NCBI GenBank assembly: GCA_001465935.1 | Contig: LNKV01000060.1 | Location: forward strand, 1 to 64,000 | Source: Clarireedia homoeocarpa | Taxonomy: Eukaryota; Ascomycota; Leotiomycetes; Helotiales; Rutstroemiaceae | DNA: 64,000 nucleotides | Direction of reading: 5' to 3' | Shown: positions 1 to 11,691 of the stretch, one piece after another | How positions within the stretch are numbered: position 1 is the first letter of the stretch | Layout of the letters: each line of letters begins with the position of its first letter | Position numbers and translations under genes: made by a program | Notes under the pieces: model-generated | Told to the model about the DNA's origin: nothing | The model's input: only the letters and a program-made list of their open reading frames with translations | Databases searched by the model: none

Positions 1-54
<54 letters not shown>
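1..54. repeat. Poly-T tract at window edge
   Basis: The window opens with an uninterrupted run of about 54 T. It is either a long homopolymer or a low-quality assembly edge. The following 1.5 kb is also low in complexity and holds no gene I can support. Confidence 0.8.
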
Positions 55-879
55 CGTTTCTTGCTGTCTACGCCTTTGAAGAGTTTGTACGAATATAAAT
101 GGATGGATTGGGATTGGAAGACAAAAGCCACAAGCGGTTGAAAACAATGGAAACACAACAGGGTTTACGGGGAGGTGGTTTTTCTGATCGTTCGTTCGTT
201 CATCACGTTGTATCTTTGCGATGGCGTTGCTTGGATGGGTTGGAGGATTTTTGCTGCGATTTCTTTTGCATGAACACACGACTTTGGGTTGGCTGGCTGG
301 CTTATTTGCATTTTGGCATTTGATCATGCTTGGAGATGGGATTGATTGAGATGAGACGAGACGAGATGATATACTTGTATACATAGACGATTGATTGATG
401 AGCTAGCTGGATGGAGGTTTTTTTCATTTGGCTATTTGGCTTTTCACTCGGGCGATGGAAAAGAATGAAGGATGGATGTTTACGATTAGGATGGAGGGAT
501 TGGGGAACTCTTGAAGGGCAAAAACAAAAAGGATCTGGAAGGAGAGAAAAAAAAAACGGGAAAGCTGGGGATGGTTTAGATTTTGACATGATATACACAG
601 AGATGGAGAGGCAGATAAAACAGAGAGAGATAAAGGAAGAATTACTATGAATATCAAGAAATCTCCACCTACTTTTGTTGATTTGATATATGGGAATTTG
701 AGACTGTGCGTGCGTTTACTTGACTTTGTGCTGTTCGGTCCGTTGCTGCAAGTGCAAGCTAGCTAGCTAGCTAACCGGATGGATGAAGAGGAGTAGAACT
801 TCTCATTAGCACCTACCTAGGGAGAGCGCATCCTACAACGACTTTTATTATGTTTTAAATAAACGACGGGGAAGGATTC

Positions 880-923
880 ACTCACTCACTCACTCACTCA
901 CTCACTCACTCACTCACTCACTC
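880..923. repeat. (CTCA)n microsatellite
   Basis: About eleven uninterrupted copies of the tetranucleotide CTCA/ACTC. They lie inside gene-free low-complexity DNA covering roughly 55-1500. Confidence 0.9.
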
Positions 924-1294
924 GTAGTAGTAGTAGTTACGAAGTAACGGCGGACATGACGGTGATGGTGATATGACATGACATGATATGATATAGGATA
1001 CGTAGGAGGATATTACAAGACAAAGAACAAACAAACAAACAGTAAGAAAGAATACTAAAGTTAACCACACACTGACAGGACAAGTCTTTTTCTGGCTGAG
1101 TCGGTCGATTGAGTCGAGTCGAGTTGTTTCTTTTACACTGAGTATCCCACTAATCCCCAAGTTTGCTCTTCGTCTGCTCTGAAGGAGGTGGGGGGGTGTT
1201 GGGAGGGTAGGGTGGGGAGCGGGAAGAGGGAGGAAGCATTTTCTATCTATCTAATATCTATTTATCTGTCTGCTCTATCGTATGGGTACTGTCG

Positions 1295-1414
1295 GACTGA
1301 CTGACTGCTGACTGACTGACTGACGACTGACTGACTGACGACGGACTGACTGACTGACTGACTGGACTGACTGACTGACGACCTGACTGACTATATATAT
1401 ATATATATATATAT
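1295..1414. repeat. Interrupted (CTGA)n followed by (TA)n
   Basis: About 95 bases of imperfect CTGA/GACT repeats, interrupted by ACGAC-type units, run straight into about eleven TA dinucleotides. A CACTCACTCACT patch follows near 1460. No reading frame makes sense here. Confidence 0.85.
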
Positions 1415-1524
1415 TCTTTTACCATTTAGGGAGAAGTCACTCCACTCTCCATCTCATACCCACTCACTCACTGTGTAATCACCCCGCCCGTTTGCTCACC
1501 TTTAGTAGCTAGTTCTAGGCTTTC

Positions 1525-3960
1525 GCACTGTCTTCGAAAATCTCGTATGGTGTAATGCAATCCGGCTTTCCGCAATCTGTAACCAATTTCGTGAATATCC
1601 ACACGCTACGCCACGGCTAATTGCATGCGAAGGTAGTCTGCCTCCACGCAGTGCCTCGGAGAGCCAGCGGGCGTCACCCACTAACAGGGGGTTATGGCAA
1701 TGGCAAATGCATGCACTTCTACCTTATCCAGCCATCCTCAACCTTCCTCCTCCTGAAACAAAGAAAAACTAGAACACCGTAGCGAAAGAAAAGAAAGAAG
1801 AAAGAAAAAAACTCACAATCCTCTGCCCTCCTCTCATTCGTCCCCCTAATCCTCACAGCCAACCGGAAATCCTCATCTCCAACTCCTTAAACGCCAACAA
1901 CAAACCGCTATTCATATCCCCCAACGTCAACCCACAAAAATATTCACAAAAATAACCTTACCCTCTATCGCCAATATCACCGAAAACTCTCTTTACCGTA
2001 CTCACTCGTGCTTTCCCTCCTGTGTCGGGAAATTCGCGCCTGCCCTCCCGCATCGGCCAGGCATCACGGGTTATTCATCGCGAGCGGCCCGTTGACAGCG
2101 TTCCGATATTGTTGCGCTGCCCGAGAGCTTGATGGTAACTATGCCGTCTTTTCGGCTTCGAGCTCGTGGGGGTCTTCGAGGGATGGGCGGCGGAGGAGTG
2201 AATCTCGACGGCGTTTGTGCTCGGAAGGCGGCATCGTCGAAGCCGAAGTTGGCCGTGACGATTTGAGGCTTGGCTTCTTCGATGAAGTGTTCGAAAGGAA
2301 AGCTTCTTGCTATTGTAGAGCGATACGAGGATTGATATTTACTAGGATTCGATTATGAGTCGAGGCGAGATGGGAGGCGATTGCGGAGGAGTTTGATGGA
2401 TCGGGCCCGTCGGTAGTCGAAAGGGATATTTCTTGGATGGAGCATGAGTGGGAAGATTTTCTGCTGCTGATACAAAACACATGGCGAAAGGTTCTTTCGA
2501 TCAATACCAATAGCTAGAAGACGTCTTCTCCCTTTTCCGGGGTCTTCAGATACTGCGTGCCTTGTTGACAAGTAAATCAAAGAGTCATCTGATGAAGTAT
2601 ATGCTTCGCTTTTTGCTGTGTTGGTATTCTTGGGAGGTGCTCGTGTTGTATTCTCCTCATGTATGCATAGATCTTTTTTGTGAAGCTCCAGTCGCAGCTG
2701 CGCAGTAGTTGCTCTTCCGATTGCCCCAACAATTTCGTTCATAGATCACCAAACTTGCTGGATGATTGCCATAGTTACCCCTACATCTTCGAGATGTTGA
2801 TCTTGTTAAAGCATCTGGTTCACCTAATGTAAAAGCTCCAGCATGACCATGATCCTACTGAGCTGCATTGACACCTCCAATGAGTGCTACAATTGGCCTA
2901 ACTAGCAGTCAGAAAACTGCCTTGGAACGGCATGAATATACTTAGGGTTTGGAGACGCTTCTTGTTACTCTCTGATCCATTCAGCAAGCTCAAGTTCAGC
3001 CTCACCACCAAATTTCACCAATCAAGGAAATACCCTCGGTATATCGTCAGGGTTCAAATACTTCAAAGCATCACGAATTAGTTCAGCCAAAACATCACCA
3101 CCCATTCAATACATAGACTTGCCCAAGCCCAGCTCGAGTTCTGTTGATGCCCAAAGCTATAATAATCAGTATCAGGGTCACAACTACATGAAAAACTAAC
3201 CTTCTAGCTCAGAGTCCCGACTTAGACATAATACAATCCGTCCTGCATAAAACAAGGAAGTGTGGAAACCAATTCTACATTTTCGAGGCTGATATGATAC
3301 CGGAGCATTTGGCCTACGAGAGTCGGGTTTTCGATTGAGTCTTAGAATAGGAGTGGTCTGGTAAACCTTTTAACATGAGAAATCATGATATGTGAGGTAG
3401 AAAATATACCCTTCAGTATCTGAATAGGAATGGCTCCGCAACGCAACAATTAAGCGTACTTCCGCTTCGATTGCTTCCTCAATTCGCACTCGGTGCTTGA
3501 TGGGGCTGCCACAATTTTACCAGTTGCATCGGTTTCAGTTTCTCCACGTGCCTATAGGGGTTTATTAAAGATAGATTTGCATAGCATTTGCCCGTGAGCT
3601 GAAAGAAGAGTACCTCTTCACTGTCGGCAATCGGGTAACCCCAAATGTTCTCATCTTCCCCGCGTCACACCAACCACACGATATTCGTTCCCCCATTCAT
3701 CGATTCCTTTGCATTGCGGTTGCCTATTCTGTACTCAATATATTGGATCATTGATTGCGCCGGGATGAATGCTTTACCTGCTCCTATACATTCACAAGTC
3801 AAATATCTGATTCTCAGAAAGGCACAAGACATACCTGTAAAACCCTTGAAATATTACTCTAGTATGACTTCCAATCTTCAATTCCCAATTGTATCTCATA
3901 CCGCATTCCTCGTGTCTTGCTGAAATTTCTCGTGCTTATCAAACTGCCCCGCGGCAAACT
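1525..3960 (-). pseudogene. Decayed fused succinyl-CoA ligase (alpha + ATP-grasp + beta)
   Basis: Translating the minus strand in pieces recovers, in the right order, the blocks of a succinyl-CoA synthetase. The CoA-binding start reads HTRVIFQGFT at 3832-3890 and ends at what looks like a retained intron (GTATGT...TAG). ESMNGGTNIV follows near 3690, IEEAIEAEVRLIV near 3480, KTRLVGPNAP at 3301-3345 and GGEAELELAEWI near 3000. The GHAGAF block at 2830-2860 matches the phosphohistidine site of alpha subunits. An ATP-grasp-like stretch (IDRKNLSPC, FPFDYR-like) lies at 2400-2600. Beta C-terminal blocks follow: TANFGFDDAAFR near 2250, IKLSGSA near 2130 and a VIFVNIF-like block near 1940. Stops (for example just before GHAGAF) and several frame shifts interrupt it, so it cannot encode the enzyme. 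No intact copy is in the window. The alpha-then-beta order implies a single fused ancestor. End points are approximate. Confidence 0.8.
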
Positions 3961-4855
3961 TGTAAAAAGCTTTTAGAGCGGATCACATTGTGTCCGGATC
4001 TATAAAGATTCTTAAGAAAAAAATATGGCTATCGCAATGAAACAAAAGGACATCCAAGAAGCCGTCATGGCAAAAGAAAACTGCGAAATTACGACCGTCC
4101 TCAATCCTCTCACGTATCACTTTCCACTCCACACCCCTCAACCTCGGCCTCCATATCGGAGACCCTTCCCCTCCCATTCCCTCCGGCGCCCTCCTATCCG
4201 GAAATAAACACCCCCTCCCCCTATATCGACCCCTCACACATAACCGCAGCCCAACGTGTGGAAACATGCTCCTCGATCTACAAATAATGCACATCACCAC
4301 ACGCAAAGCCCCCCCTTCCACACCTGTTCCCATCTGCCATCTCATATTGCTGGAAAAAAATTACTCAATCAGAATTCTAGACTCTGTCCTGTGTTCTATT
4401 CTCGTATCATGTTTCTAAGGAAGAAAACACTACTCATGCTCAAGAGAGATCTTCGTCATGTAACGCGTACTGCATGAAAGTCAATCGCTGGTCAGAATCC
4501 ACTCATTGTGCTCTGTTCTGTCTGCTGGGCGCGCAGAGCTCACCCCACACATTAGCTCTCTCCTTGGATATTCCGCAGGTAGGGTCGATCCACATTCTTG
4601 GGGATAAAGGAAAGGGTCTTGGGATCGCAGACCTCGAACGGTGAAGACGATACAAAACAATAAGTCGAGCTCGATTACTCTTTTTTGTTTCTTTGATATT
4701 TCATCTCTGCTTTCTTTTAGTTGGGCGGGATTTGTGCTCCTTCATCGTTTTGCGCAGATATATATATATACAAGAACGCAGCACCTGGAATTGGAAGGAG
4801 AAGAAGAAGAAGGAGAAGTGTATTCACCGTATCTATCGTCTCATCAACAGCGACA
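3961..4855. other. Intergenic, no gene seen
   Basis: Upstream region shared by the succinyl-CoA ligase relic and the gene starting at 4856. Short open frames on both strands around 3980-4480 overlap each other, have skewed P/H/T or R/G composition and look like shadows. A CT-rich, ATATATATA-containing stretch (4680-4780) is the likely promoter and leader of the downstream gene. Confidence 0.5.
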
Positions 4856-5588
4856 ATGACTGCCGCTCCAAAAGGTAAGATTGCTACTCTCTATTTCTTC
4901 CTGTCACTGAACCCAAACTCCACCTCCCCATCCCCCTCCTCTCTCAAAAGAACCATCCTCACTAACTCCCACCCCTTTAGACCTCGCATCCTCCCTCCAC
5001 ACCCTCTCCCTCCATCCCACGCCCTCCAAATCCTCCCCGGCCTTCGCAAAACCCCAATCCACCAGCACCTCTAAAAAACAACAATCCGTAGCCGACTCCT
5101 GGGAAGACGACGCCTCCTCCGACACCGAAACCGAATCCTCCACCCCCATCAACACAACCACAATCTCTCTCCCCCGCGACAACGAAACCCCTCTCTCCCC
5201 ATCTTATCCCTCCGTTCCGCCACCGACCCCAATTTCCCCCAGCGCTTCCTCTTCCGCATTTCCATCATCCCCATCCGCAACCCGCAAAACCGAATCGGAG
5301 GATTTCGCGAATCCGTTCGGATATCCTGGTGTGGGCGCAGATGGATCTGGACTGGAGAGCCGATCTGCAAGGAATGATGGGAGGAGACAGGAGAAAACGG
5401 ATGCGGTGGCGAGGAGAATGATTGCAGGTGCGTTGGGGGTGCGTGCGCCGAAGAAGACGGACGAGCAGAAGGAGTATGAGAAGGCGGCGAGGGAGAAGGA
5501 GTTGAGAAGGAGGAAGGAGGAGAAGGAGGAGGCGGAGAGGAGGAGGGAGGAGGAGGAGAGGAGGAAGAGGGAGGTTTGGGAGGGGTAG
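4856..5588 (+). CDS. Unknown protein with charged coiled-coil tail
   Basis: Two exons are inferred. Exon 1 (4856-4874) encodes MTAAPK. The intron is 4875-4980, with GTAAGA donor, ACTAAC branch site and TTTAG acceptor. Exon 2 runs to the TAG at 5588, giving about 208 residues. The frame through the splice is open and is the only one without stops. The N-terminal half is rich in S, T, P and D/E. A middle segment contains NPFGYPG. The last 60 residues are almost entirely K, R and E (KEYEKAAREKELRRRKEE-like) and should form a single helix or coiled coil. It looks like a conserved small fungal protein of the nucleus or cytosol, but I do not recognise the family and assign no function. Its 3' end faces the SUMO gene about 740 bases away. 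Confidence 0.65.
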
Positions 5589-6325
5589 ACTTGATAGGAG
5601 GATAGATGGGAATTTGGCTTTGGTGAATGGCAGCAGTAGGTTGGAGTTGGGAATATGTTGAGTGTAAGTGTGGCTGTTTAAAGGACTTGATGGTTAGAGA
5701 GAGGGCATGGATATATTATTAAGGGTTCTTCTAAAAAGAGCTGCAGATGTAGAGAGGACTAAACACAAATTAAGATCAACAGACGGTGAATTGACTTCTA
5801 GCTTTGACTGGCTCGAAAGATATGGTAGAACTCAGCAAGCAAATAAACCATATACACATCACTGTATCATAAACCCTCAAAGACAATGTAAAACATTAGG
5901 ATAAAACTTCATTTCCTCATCAGTAATCGAAACAAAAAGTATCTAGATTTCCACCCTCCTTTGAGTAAGCAGGAAAATACCTATGCTCTTGTGTATGAAG
6001 AAAATACTAAATTTGTTTGACTCCTTGAACGCTCCAGTATTTGTGTGGTAGTCGAAAGTATCTTTCCCCACCCAATCAACCGCAAGAAGAGAAAGTGACC
6101 CAGATCAAAAAATTATCTCATTATTCGTTGGTGCCGAGTATGCCATGATCATTTCTCTTCCCGGGAAGCTGCTCAATCTTCATCCTCCTACCCTGCCCAC
6201 CCATAAGCGATTGACTGACTGCCTTCCTGCTTGCTTGCCAATGTATCATATACTCGAGTAGTTATCGTTGTGATTGCGGTGATTTGTGAAGATTTTCGCA
6301 AAAAGTATCAAAACATCGTCATCAT
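5589..6325. other. Convergent intergenic region
   Basis: The 3' flanks of the coiled-coil gene (plus strand) and SUMO (minus strand) meet here. The DNA is AT-rich with one short open frame (5707-5904) that lacks coding character. I see no RNA gene or repeat. Confidence 0.5.
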
Positions 6326-6728
6326 TTAGAGAGCCCCTCCAATCTGTTCCTGATGAACCTCAAGAGTATCTCCATCCTGCATATCCAGCTAAATAAAAAT
6401 TTCCGAGTCAGTGAATGTGTATGCGACAAAGCGGCGCAATCGCTTGCTCGCCACCAAGTAGGCAACAGGAGCAAGCAAAGCAAAAACAACGTACCTTATC
6501 CGGGCTGTCCGTAGGCTGAACTCGGCTTCCATCGAAGAGGAATCGAACGGAATTCGGCGCCTTGCCTTGTCGGTCACAGAAGGCATCCATTAATTTCTTG
6601 AGCTGTGTCGACCGCTTGATCTTGAAGAATACTTCGTTGTTATTGTCGGTTACTTTGATGTTGAGGTGCTCGGAGGCGACGGGGGTTTCGGGCTTCTCGC
6701 CGGCGGGGGATCCTTCGTTGTCAGACAT
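6326..6728 (-). CDS. smt3: SUMO (small ubiquitin-like modifier)
   Basis: Two exons are inferred. Exon 1 (6728-6495) encodes 78 residues from MSDNEG to SPDK. The intron (6494-6389) has a GTACGT donor and TAG acceptor. Exon 2 encodes LDMQDGDTLEVHQEQIGGAL and a stop, for 98 residues in all. The SUMO signature is clear: a flexible acidic N-terminus, HLNIKVTDNNNEVFFKIKR, the central RFLFDG strand, the DTLEVHQEQ block and the di-glycine near the end. The Gly-Gly is followed by Ala-Leu, so the precursor needs Ulp-type protease trimming by two residues before conjugation through the E1 (Aos1-Uba2) and E2 (Ubc9). It acts mainly in the nucleus. The start is chosen at MSDNEG, because the open frame upstream reads as leader sequence. 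The stop position may be off by one base. Confidence 0.95.
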
Positions 6729-7128
6729 GTTTGCTATTTTTTTTTTTCGTAAGTGAAGGAAGGAGGGAAGTCGTAGGTGATTGTGTGAATGCAAGGCTGG
6801 ATGGTGAAAGTGGGTTAGTTGGGTGGATGAGGATGAAGTGTGAGAATAAGGATCGATGTGTAGACTTACATTCTGGGAGTGGTGAATCAATTAGTGATGA
6901 TGGATGACCTGGAGGACTCGAAGTGGTTGTGGGTGGAAGTTGTGTGTGGAGTTGTGGTCTGGAAGACACCAAAGTACGTCGGGTACGGAGAAAGTAGTGA
7001 ATTCACGCGTTGACCGATGACGCTAAAATCCGGTGCTCGAGAGAGGCAGGAAGCGAGGGAGAGGGGTGATGTGATATCCAATGATATCAAGGACTCAAAG
7101 AAACTGATAGACTCCGACTTCTTATAGG

Positions 7129-7184
7129 ATTTTGTATACAGCTTACGGCGTATAAAATTTTGTATACAGCTTACGGCGTATAAA
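7129..7184. repeat. Perfect 28-bp tandem duplication
   Basis: The unit starting ATTTTGTATACAGCTTACGG occurs twice head to tail without mismatch. It contains the palindrome GTATAC and lies between SUMO and Cmc4, in their shared promoter region. Confidence 0.9.
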
Positions 7185-7287
7185 ATTGATTGCTGGTACT
7201 TACTCCACAATCTTTCTTCACAATCTTTCTTGGTTTTTTATTGGTTTTTTTATTGGTTTCCTTTTCTTCATTCACACGGAGCTAAGA

Positions 7288-7738
7288 ATGGTGACGACCC
7301 ATGCATGGTCTTCTTTTTGTGAGGTGATACTGACTGACGGATATGTAGTCAACCAACGACAATGATATCACTTCAGATCCCCCGTGCCATTCAAAAGCAG
7401 TATGTTTGTTATCTTGCAACTTTCCATTTTCCCTCTGAGGGAGTTGCTAGTAGAACCCTCAAGCTGACATGATATCATAAGTGTGCGATCCAAGGTCAGC
7501 ATCAGCTGCTATTGAGCCCGCCACAAAAACAGAGCTGACGACTCCAATAGATTGTTTAGCAAAGAATAGCTACAATGAAGACAAATGCAGATCACAAGTC
7601 GATGCTCTGTATGACTGTTGCAATAGGTTCTATGAGAAGAATGGAGATGATGCGAAGAGTGTCAGTTGTCCCAAGGCCAGTCTGTTAAGACTCAAGATGA
7701 AGCAAAGGGCTGAAGAGTCGTCCCAAGTAAGAGCATAG
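7288..7738 (+). CDS. cmc4: Cmc4-like twin CX9C mitochondrial protein
   Basis: Four tiny exons rebuild one coherent protein: ATG alone (7288-7290), 7349-7399, a 13-base exon 7482-7494, and 7551-7738. The introns begin GTGACG, GTATGT and GTCAGC and end TAG, AAG and TAG. The 84-residue product contains PCHSKACAIQDC (CX9C), then CRSQVDALYDC (second CX9C), FYEKNGDD and LLRLKMKQR. This layout matches Cmc4, a soluble intermembrane-space protein with a CHCH fold, imported and oxidised through Mia40-Erv1. The exons were chosen because only this combination restores CAIQDCL across two introns; reading straight through loses the first cysteine motif. The single-codon first exon is the least certain part. 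It is divergent from SUMO, which starts about 560 bases away. Confidence 0.85.
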
Positions 7739-8006
7739 TAAAAGAATTACTGCCAATGGTTTCAAAACGACCGCACAAGTCCGAATTCAGACTCTTCCTG
7801 TACATAGACTAGATCACACACAAGCCAACCACGTCCAAGAAGCATCTAGATCTATCAAAGTCTTCACAGAAACATCCACATGTGACACTCCAAGTTTACT
7901 GCCCACCTTCAATCCTCTCCGAAAAAAGGTCAGAGAACGGAAACAGGAAGAGTCGGTGTTGATATGGCCGATCATGAGCGCGCAAAGAGATCCGTAAAGG
8001 ACCTGA

Positions 8007-8288
8007 TCAAACATTGAAGGCTTGATCCGAGACTCTATTTAGAAGGGCGGTTAAGACATTATGTTGAAAAAGATTTCGGAATTGCTTCGTCCAGAGAACT
8101 TTTATGTCGAAAAATTCCTTAGCGTGATATTGAGAGTGCGCGCTAAACTGTTTTGAGAATTCAGCAGAGACGCGATTACTACTGGTGTACTGGGTACCAA
8201 AAAGTTCAAGCTTGACCTGGGGCTTGCTTGTGCGACTGACGAAAGTATCAACATTAAGGAAGCTCGGTACATACGTTGCTTCTGCCAT
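8007..8288 (-). CDS. Small hypothetical protein
   Basis: An uninterrupted frame of 93 codons starts at MAEATYVPSF, 43 bases from and divergent to the Nup84 start. Composition is balanced (many F, S, K, Q; no low complexity). It ends at a stop near 8007, or could be spliced into a further minus-strand frame at 7814-8014. No domain, signal peptide or membrane segment is evident. I do not recognise it. Position tight against a divergent housekeeping promoter makes a real transcript plausible, but it could be a chance frame. Confidence 0.35.
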   Translation of the reverse strand: MAEATYVPSFLNVDTFVSRTSKPQVKLELFGTQYTSSNRVSAEFSKQFSAHSQYHAKEFFDIKVLWTKQFRNLFQHNVLTALLNRVSDQAFNV

Positions 8289-8330
8289 TCTTTTTGTGTT
8301 TAGGATATTTATCACATCTTATTATTCAGT

Positions 8331-11300
8331 ATGGCGCCGATGACGAGAAGTTCTGCGACGGGAAATGGGACTCATGCTGGTGGTTTAGATGTACCCAGAA
8401 ATCAGGTAGGCAATTGGTTCTTCACCCCTTGCAGAGTTGCAGACATTGAACGTTAACCTTCCATTTCTTCTAGAATTTCCGTGAAGGTAGTTGGCAGCTC
8501 ATTAGCGTAAGTGCGATGGAATGTAGAAAACGCGATATAAAGCTTACCAGGTGCAGCAATCGAGTCCACGTTTCGAGCGAGGTACTTCGGAGGGCCCTTC
8601 TTCGTATGATGGGGATGAAATGGCGTCGCGGAATGGCGAAGACGCAGGTTGGTTTGGCTAAACGATTGCTGTGCTTATAGACTTTTAACTGATGGTATAC
8701 ATTCAATGCAGATTATGGAAAACCAGCTATGACCGAAAACAATCCCGACAACGATGATGTTCTATATCCTCTCAAGGATGCCGCGAATCGGGTTGGAAAT
8801 GAGGTCGAGAGGTTCGCGGAGTTTCTAGACGGATACAATCCCTTGAAAGTCACGGATGGAGATGACCGACGAGAGATGGCATTTGACCTTATAGAGCTGT
8901 ATCACAAAATCGCGCTGGAGACTTTGGACCGCCTACGCGATCGACATGAATCTGAACGTCGGAAACTCGAGGGATTAAGTTGGAGGAGAAAGATGCGAGG
9001 CCTCAAGATCACCCAAGATACAGATGAGATGGAATTGGAGGACTCGGATGCCGAGGATCAATTCGTCACTAATTCTAAAACGACTGTGAAGGACTTGGTA
9101 CGATGGGAGCAGGAAGCGCAAACATGGGATTTGTTAAAACGCTTGGCTCATCTTCGATTTTCAGACTCAAGTACCGCCCAAAATCCCGAACAGCAACGTA
9201 GTCCTATACATCAGTATTCGAATGAGCGTGATGTTTGGGAACACTTTCTCGAGACAGACAAATTAGCACTGGAACGGAAAACAGTACTTCGATGGCTTCA
9301 AGACACGGCAGAGGAATCAGGAGAGGAAATCGATGTCCTTGTTCAGGATCTACAGCAGAATGCAGACAGAGGCGACATTATCGCGCATGGCTGGTTACAT
9401 ACTAAGGCTGCGATCAAGAATCTCAAGCGCGTAAACAGTTGGGCTCGACCGCTTGATCCTGCTTCAGCTGAAGTCCAGAACGCAGCATGGAATACGCCTA
9501 AGACTGAACCTCTAGTTACCCAGCTTGATCCTGATTCTGTTACCCGTCAAGGCCGCAAGCTGGAAGCTCAAGATGAATACTTTGAACGCGCTATCTGGTT
9601 GGGATGTTACGAGATGTTACGGAGGGGCAGAAGTGCGGCCGAGATCAGGGAGTGGTGTATGGATCGAACGGAGATTTGGAGAGCTGTCAGTATGTCTGGT
9701 CTTCCTGATGAGCAGCCTCTGGAAGGCGACGAAGAAGGAAACCCCGCATCTGGCGCCCTCTGGAGACGCATGTGCTTCGCCCTTGCGCGCAAGGGGGGCA
9801 ACGACGAATACGAACGAGCAGTATACGGCATTCTCTCTGGTGATATTTCTAGTGTGGAACCGGTCTGCCGGACTTGGGACGATTTCGTTTTTACTCATTA
9901 CAACGCTTTACTGAGGACACAGTTCGACCAGTATATTCAATCTGTTCATCCTCAGGGCGTAATGAATGGAACTCTTAACTTCTCAGCGCTTGATGCAATT
10001 GTACTTCACGGAGATAACTCAACAGCTGGGAATCGTCTTGTGGAGAATCTGAAAACAGATGCTCGGACCTCACAGGAAACTCTACAGCCAATGAAGATGC
10101 TTCAAGGGGTTCTCATCGCGGACCAGTTCGCCTATTTCATCCATCAACAAGGCCTAGCCTTATCAAAATTCGCGAACGAACACACGACATCAAACTTGAT
10201 ACCCCCGAGCTCAGAACAGCCAAAAGATCTGGACATCACGAAATATGTTGACTTGGCTGACCATGACAGTTTACGAGTCCTTACTCATGTGCTTCTCATT
10301 TTCAGAAGTCTGGGACTTGACTTTGGTGGCATACTCAAGGAATCTGTCATTGAAAATGTGATTGTAGCATACATCACTTTCCTCCGGTTGGCCAACAAAG
10401 GGGAGTTAATTCCTCTATACTGTTCTCAACTTTCTGGAGCTAGAAGATATGCTACGCTCAGCCGCAATCTCATCGACGTCACCGACCCGGGGCAGAGAGT
10501 CACACAAATCCGACTTATGCGGGAATTGGGATTAGATGTTCAACAATTCGTCAAGTTCCAGTCTAGATTCCTCTTCCAAGACTACCTCGATGAAACCAAA
10601 GACTACCCAGCATCCAAGATGTTCAATATCCTAGATGACAATGGTAGAGGAGGCAAGAAAGTTAGGAAAGACTTCTTTGGTGAAGACCCTGATGAAGTCG
10701 ACAGAGTCGATCTGCTGTTCATTAGAAGCTTAGAGTGGTACTTGCTTGTGGACGGGCTATGGGCCGAAACGTTCCAGGTTGGGAGAATGTTGTATCAGCG
10801 CTTCTTCAGTGAGTTACCAAATGTCCACATCTTTCGATGTTACTAACCAGTTGTCAGAACATATGCATCTTAACGCAGCTCGATGCTTAGCAAGTAGAGT
10901 CCCAAGCTCAGACATCGCAAGGAGCAAAACACCAGCACTTTTAGGCGAGAGTCTCGACTTCGACTCCCTAGAATCAGATAACGATGATGACTTGACCGAA
11001 GTCCTTGATGGCTCCGCGAATAACAAGAGACTAATCAAGCGTTACATGGCTGAACAAGCAAAGAATTTCCGGGAACTCGAGACACTTGTCATGGCTTTGG
11101 ACCATATTGAGACGATCGCAGCAACCTATCAAATTTTCGAAGAGTAAGTTCATGGAAATACTGGAATATTGACTTTATCACTGATTATGTGTGATTCTAG
11201 GATCGAAGATCAAAAATGGCAAAGTGAATTGAAGCGTGGAGTTGCTCAAGCATTTAGACCTGCAGCAATATGCATACCAGCACTGTTCCGGGGATGGCTA

Positions 11301-11691
11301 ACGACAAGCCAATCAGGTAATACATCTTCTCCTTCGACATCGGCAATGCTAATGCTCTCATTTAGCAGAACCTGAGTTCAAGATTCTTCGCGAAACGTAT
11401 CTTCCTCAAACCATATTGGGCTGGATCAGCCAATTAGAGATGGCGGGAGTGGTGTTGACTCGCGACTTTTTGATGGACGCCATGGATCTGGCTACCATTG
11501 TTGCTGCTGAGGATTCCGACTTATTAGAGCTCTTTGCCAGCGCTGGACGAATGCCCGAGCTTGTAGATGCGCTCGCAAACTGTAGTAAACAACTCCTTAT
11601 CTCGACATCCAGCAAGAGAGGTACGGCGACACAGTCCAAGAAAATGAGAGCTAAAGGATGGACGCATGAATTGTGGAACGTAAAGCCATAG
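8331..11691 (+). CDS. nup84: Nucleoporin Nup84 (Nup107 homologue)
   Basis: Seven exons are inferred: 8331-8405, 8474-8506, 8557-8647, 8712-10808, 10858-11143, 11201-11316 and about 11369-11691. All joins keep frame and give about 1006 residues, the expected size for the Nup84/Nup107 family. The N-terminus is S/G-rich and disordered. The rest is alpha-helical, with the family-like stretch AIWLGCYEMLRRGR near the middle of the large exon and the WARPLDPASA region before it. A D/E-rich loop sits at about residue 810 (LDFDSLESDNDDDL). Nup84 is a core member of the Y-shaped coat complex that scaffolds the nuclear pore, pairing with Nup133 and Nup145C/Nup96. The last acceptor is a tandem TAGCAG, so isoforms differing by one residue are possible. 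Confidence 0.9.
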
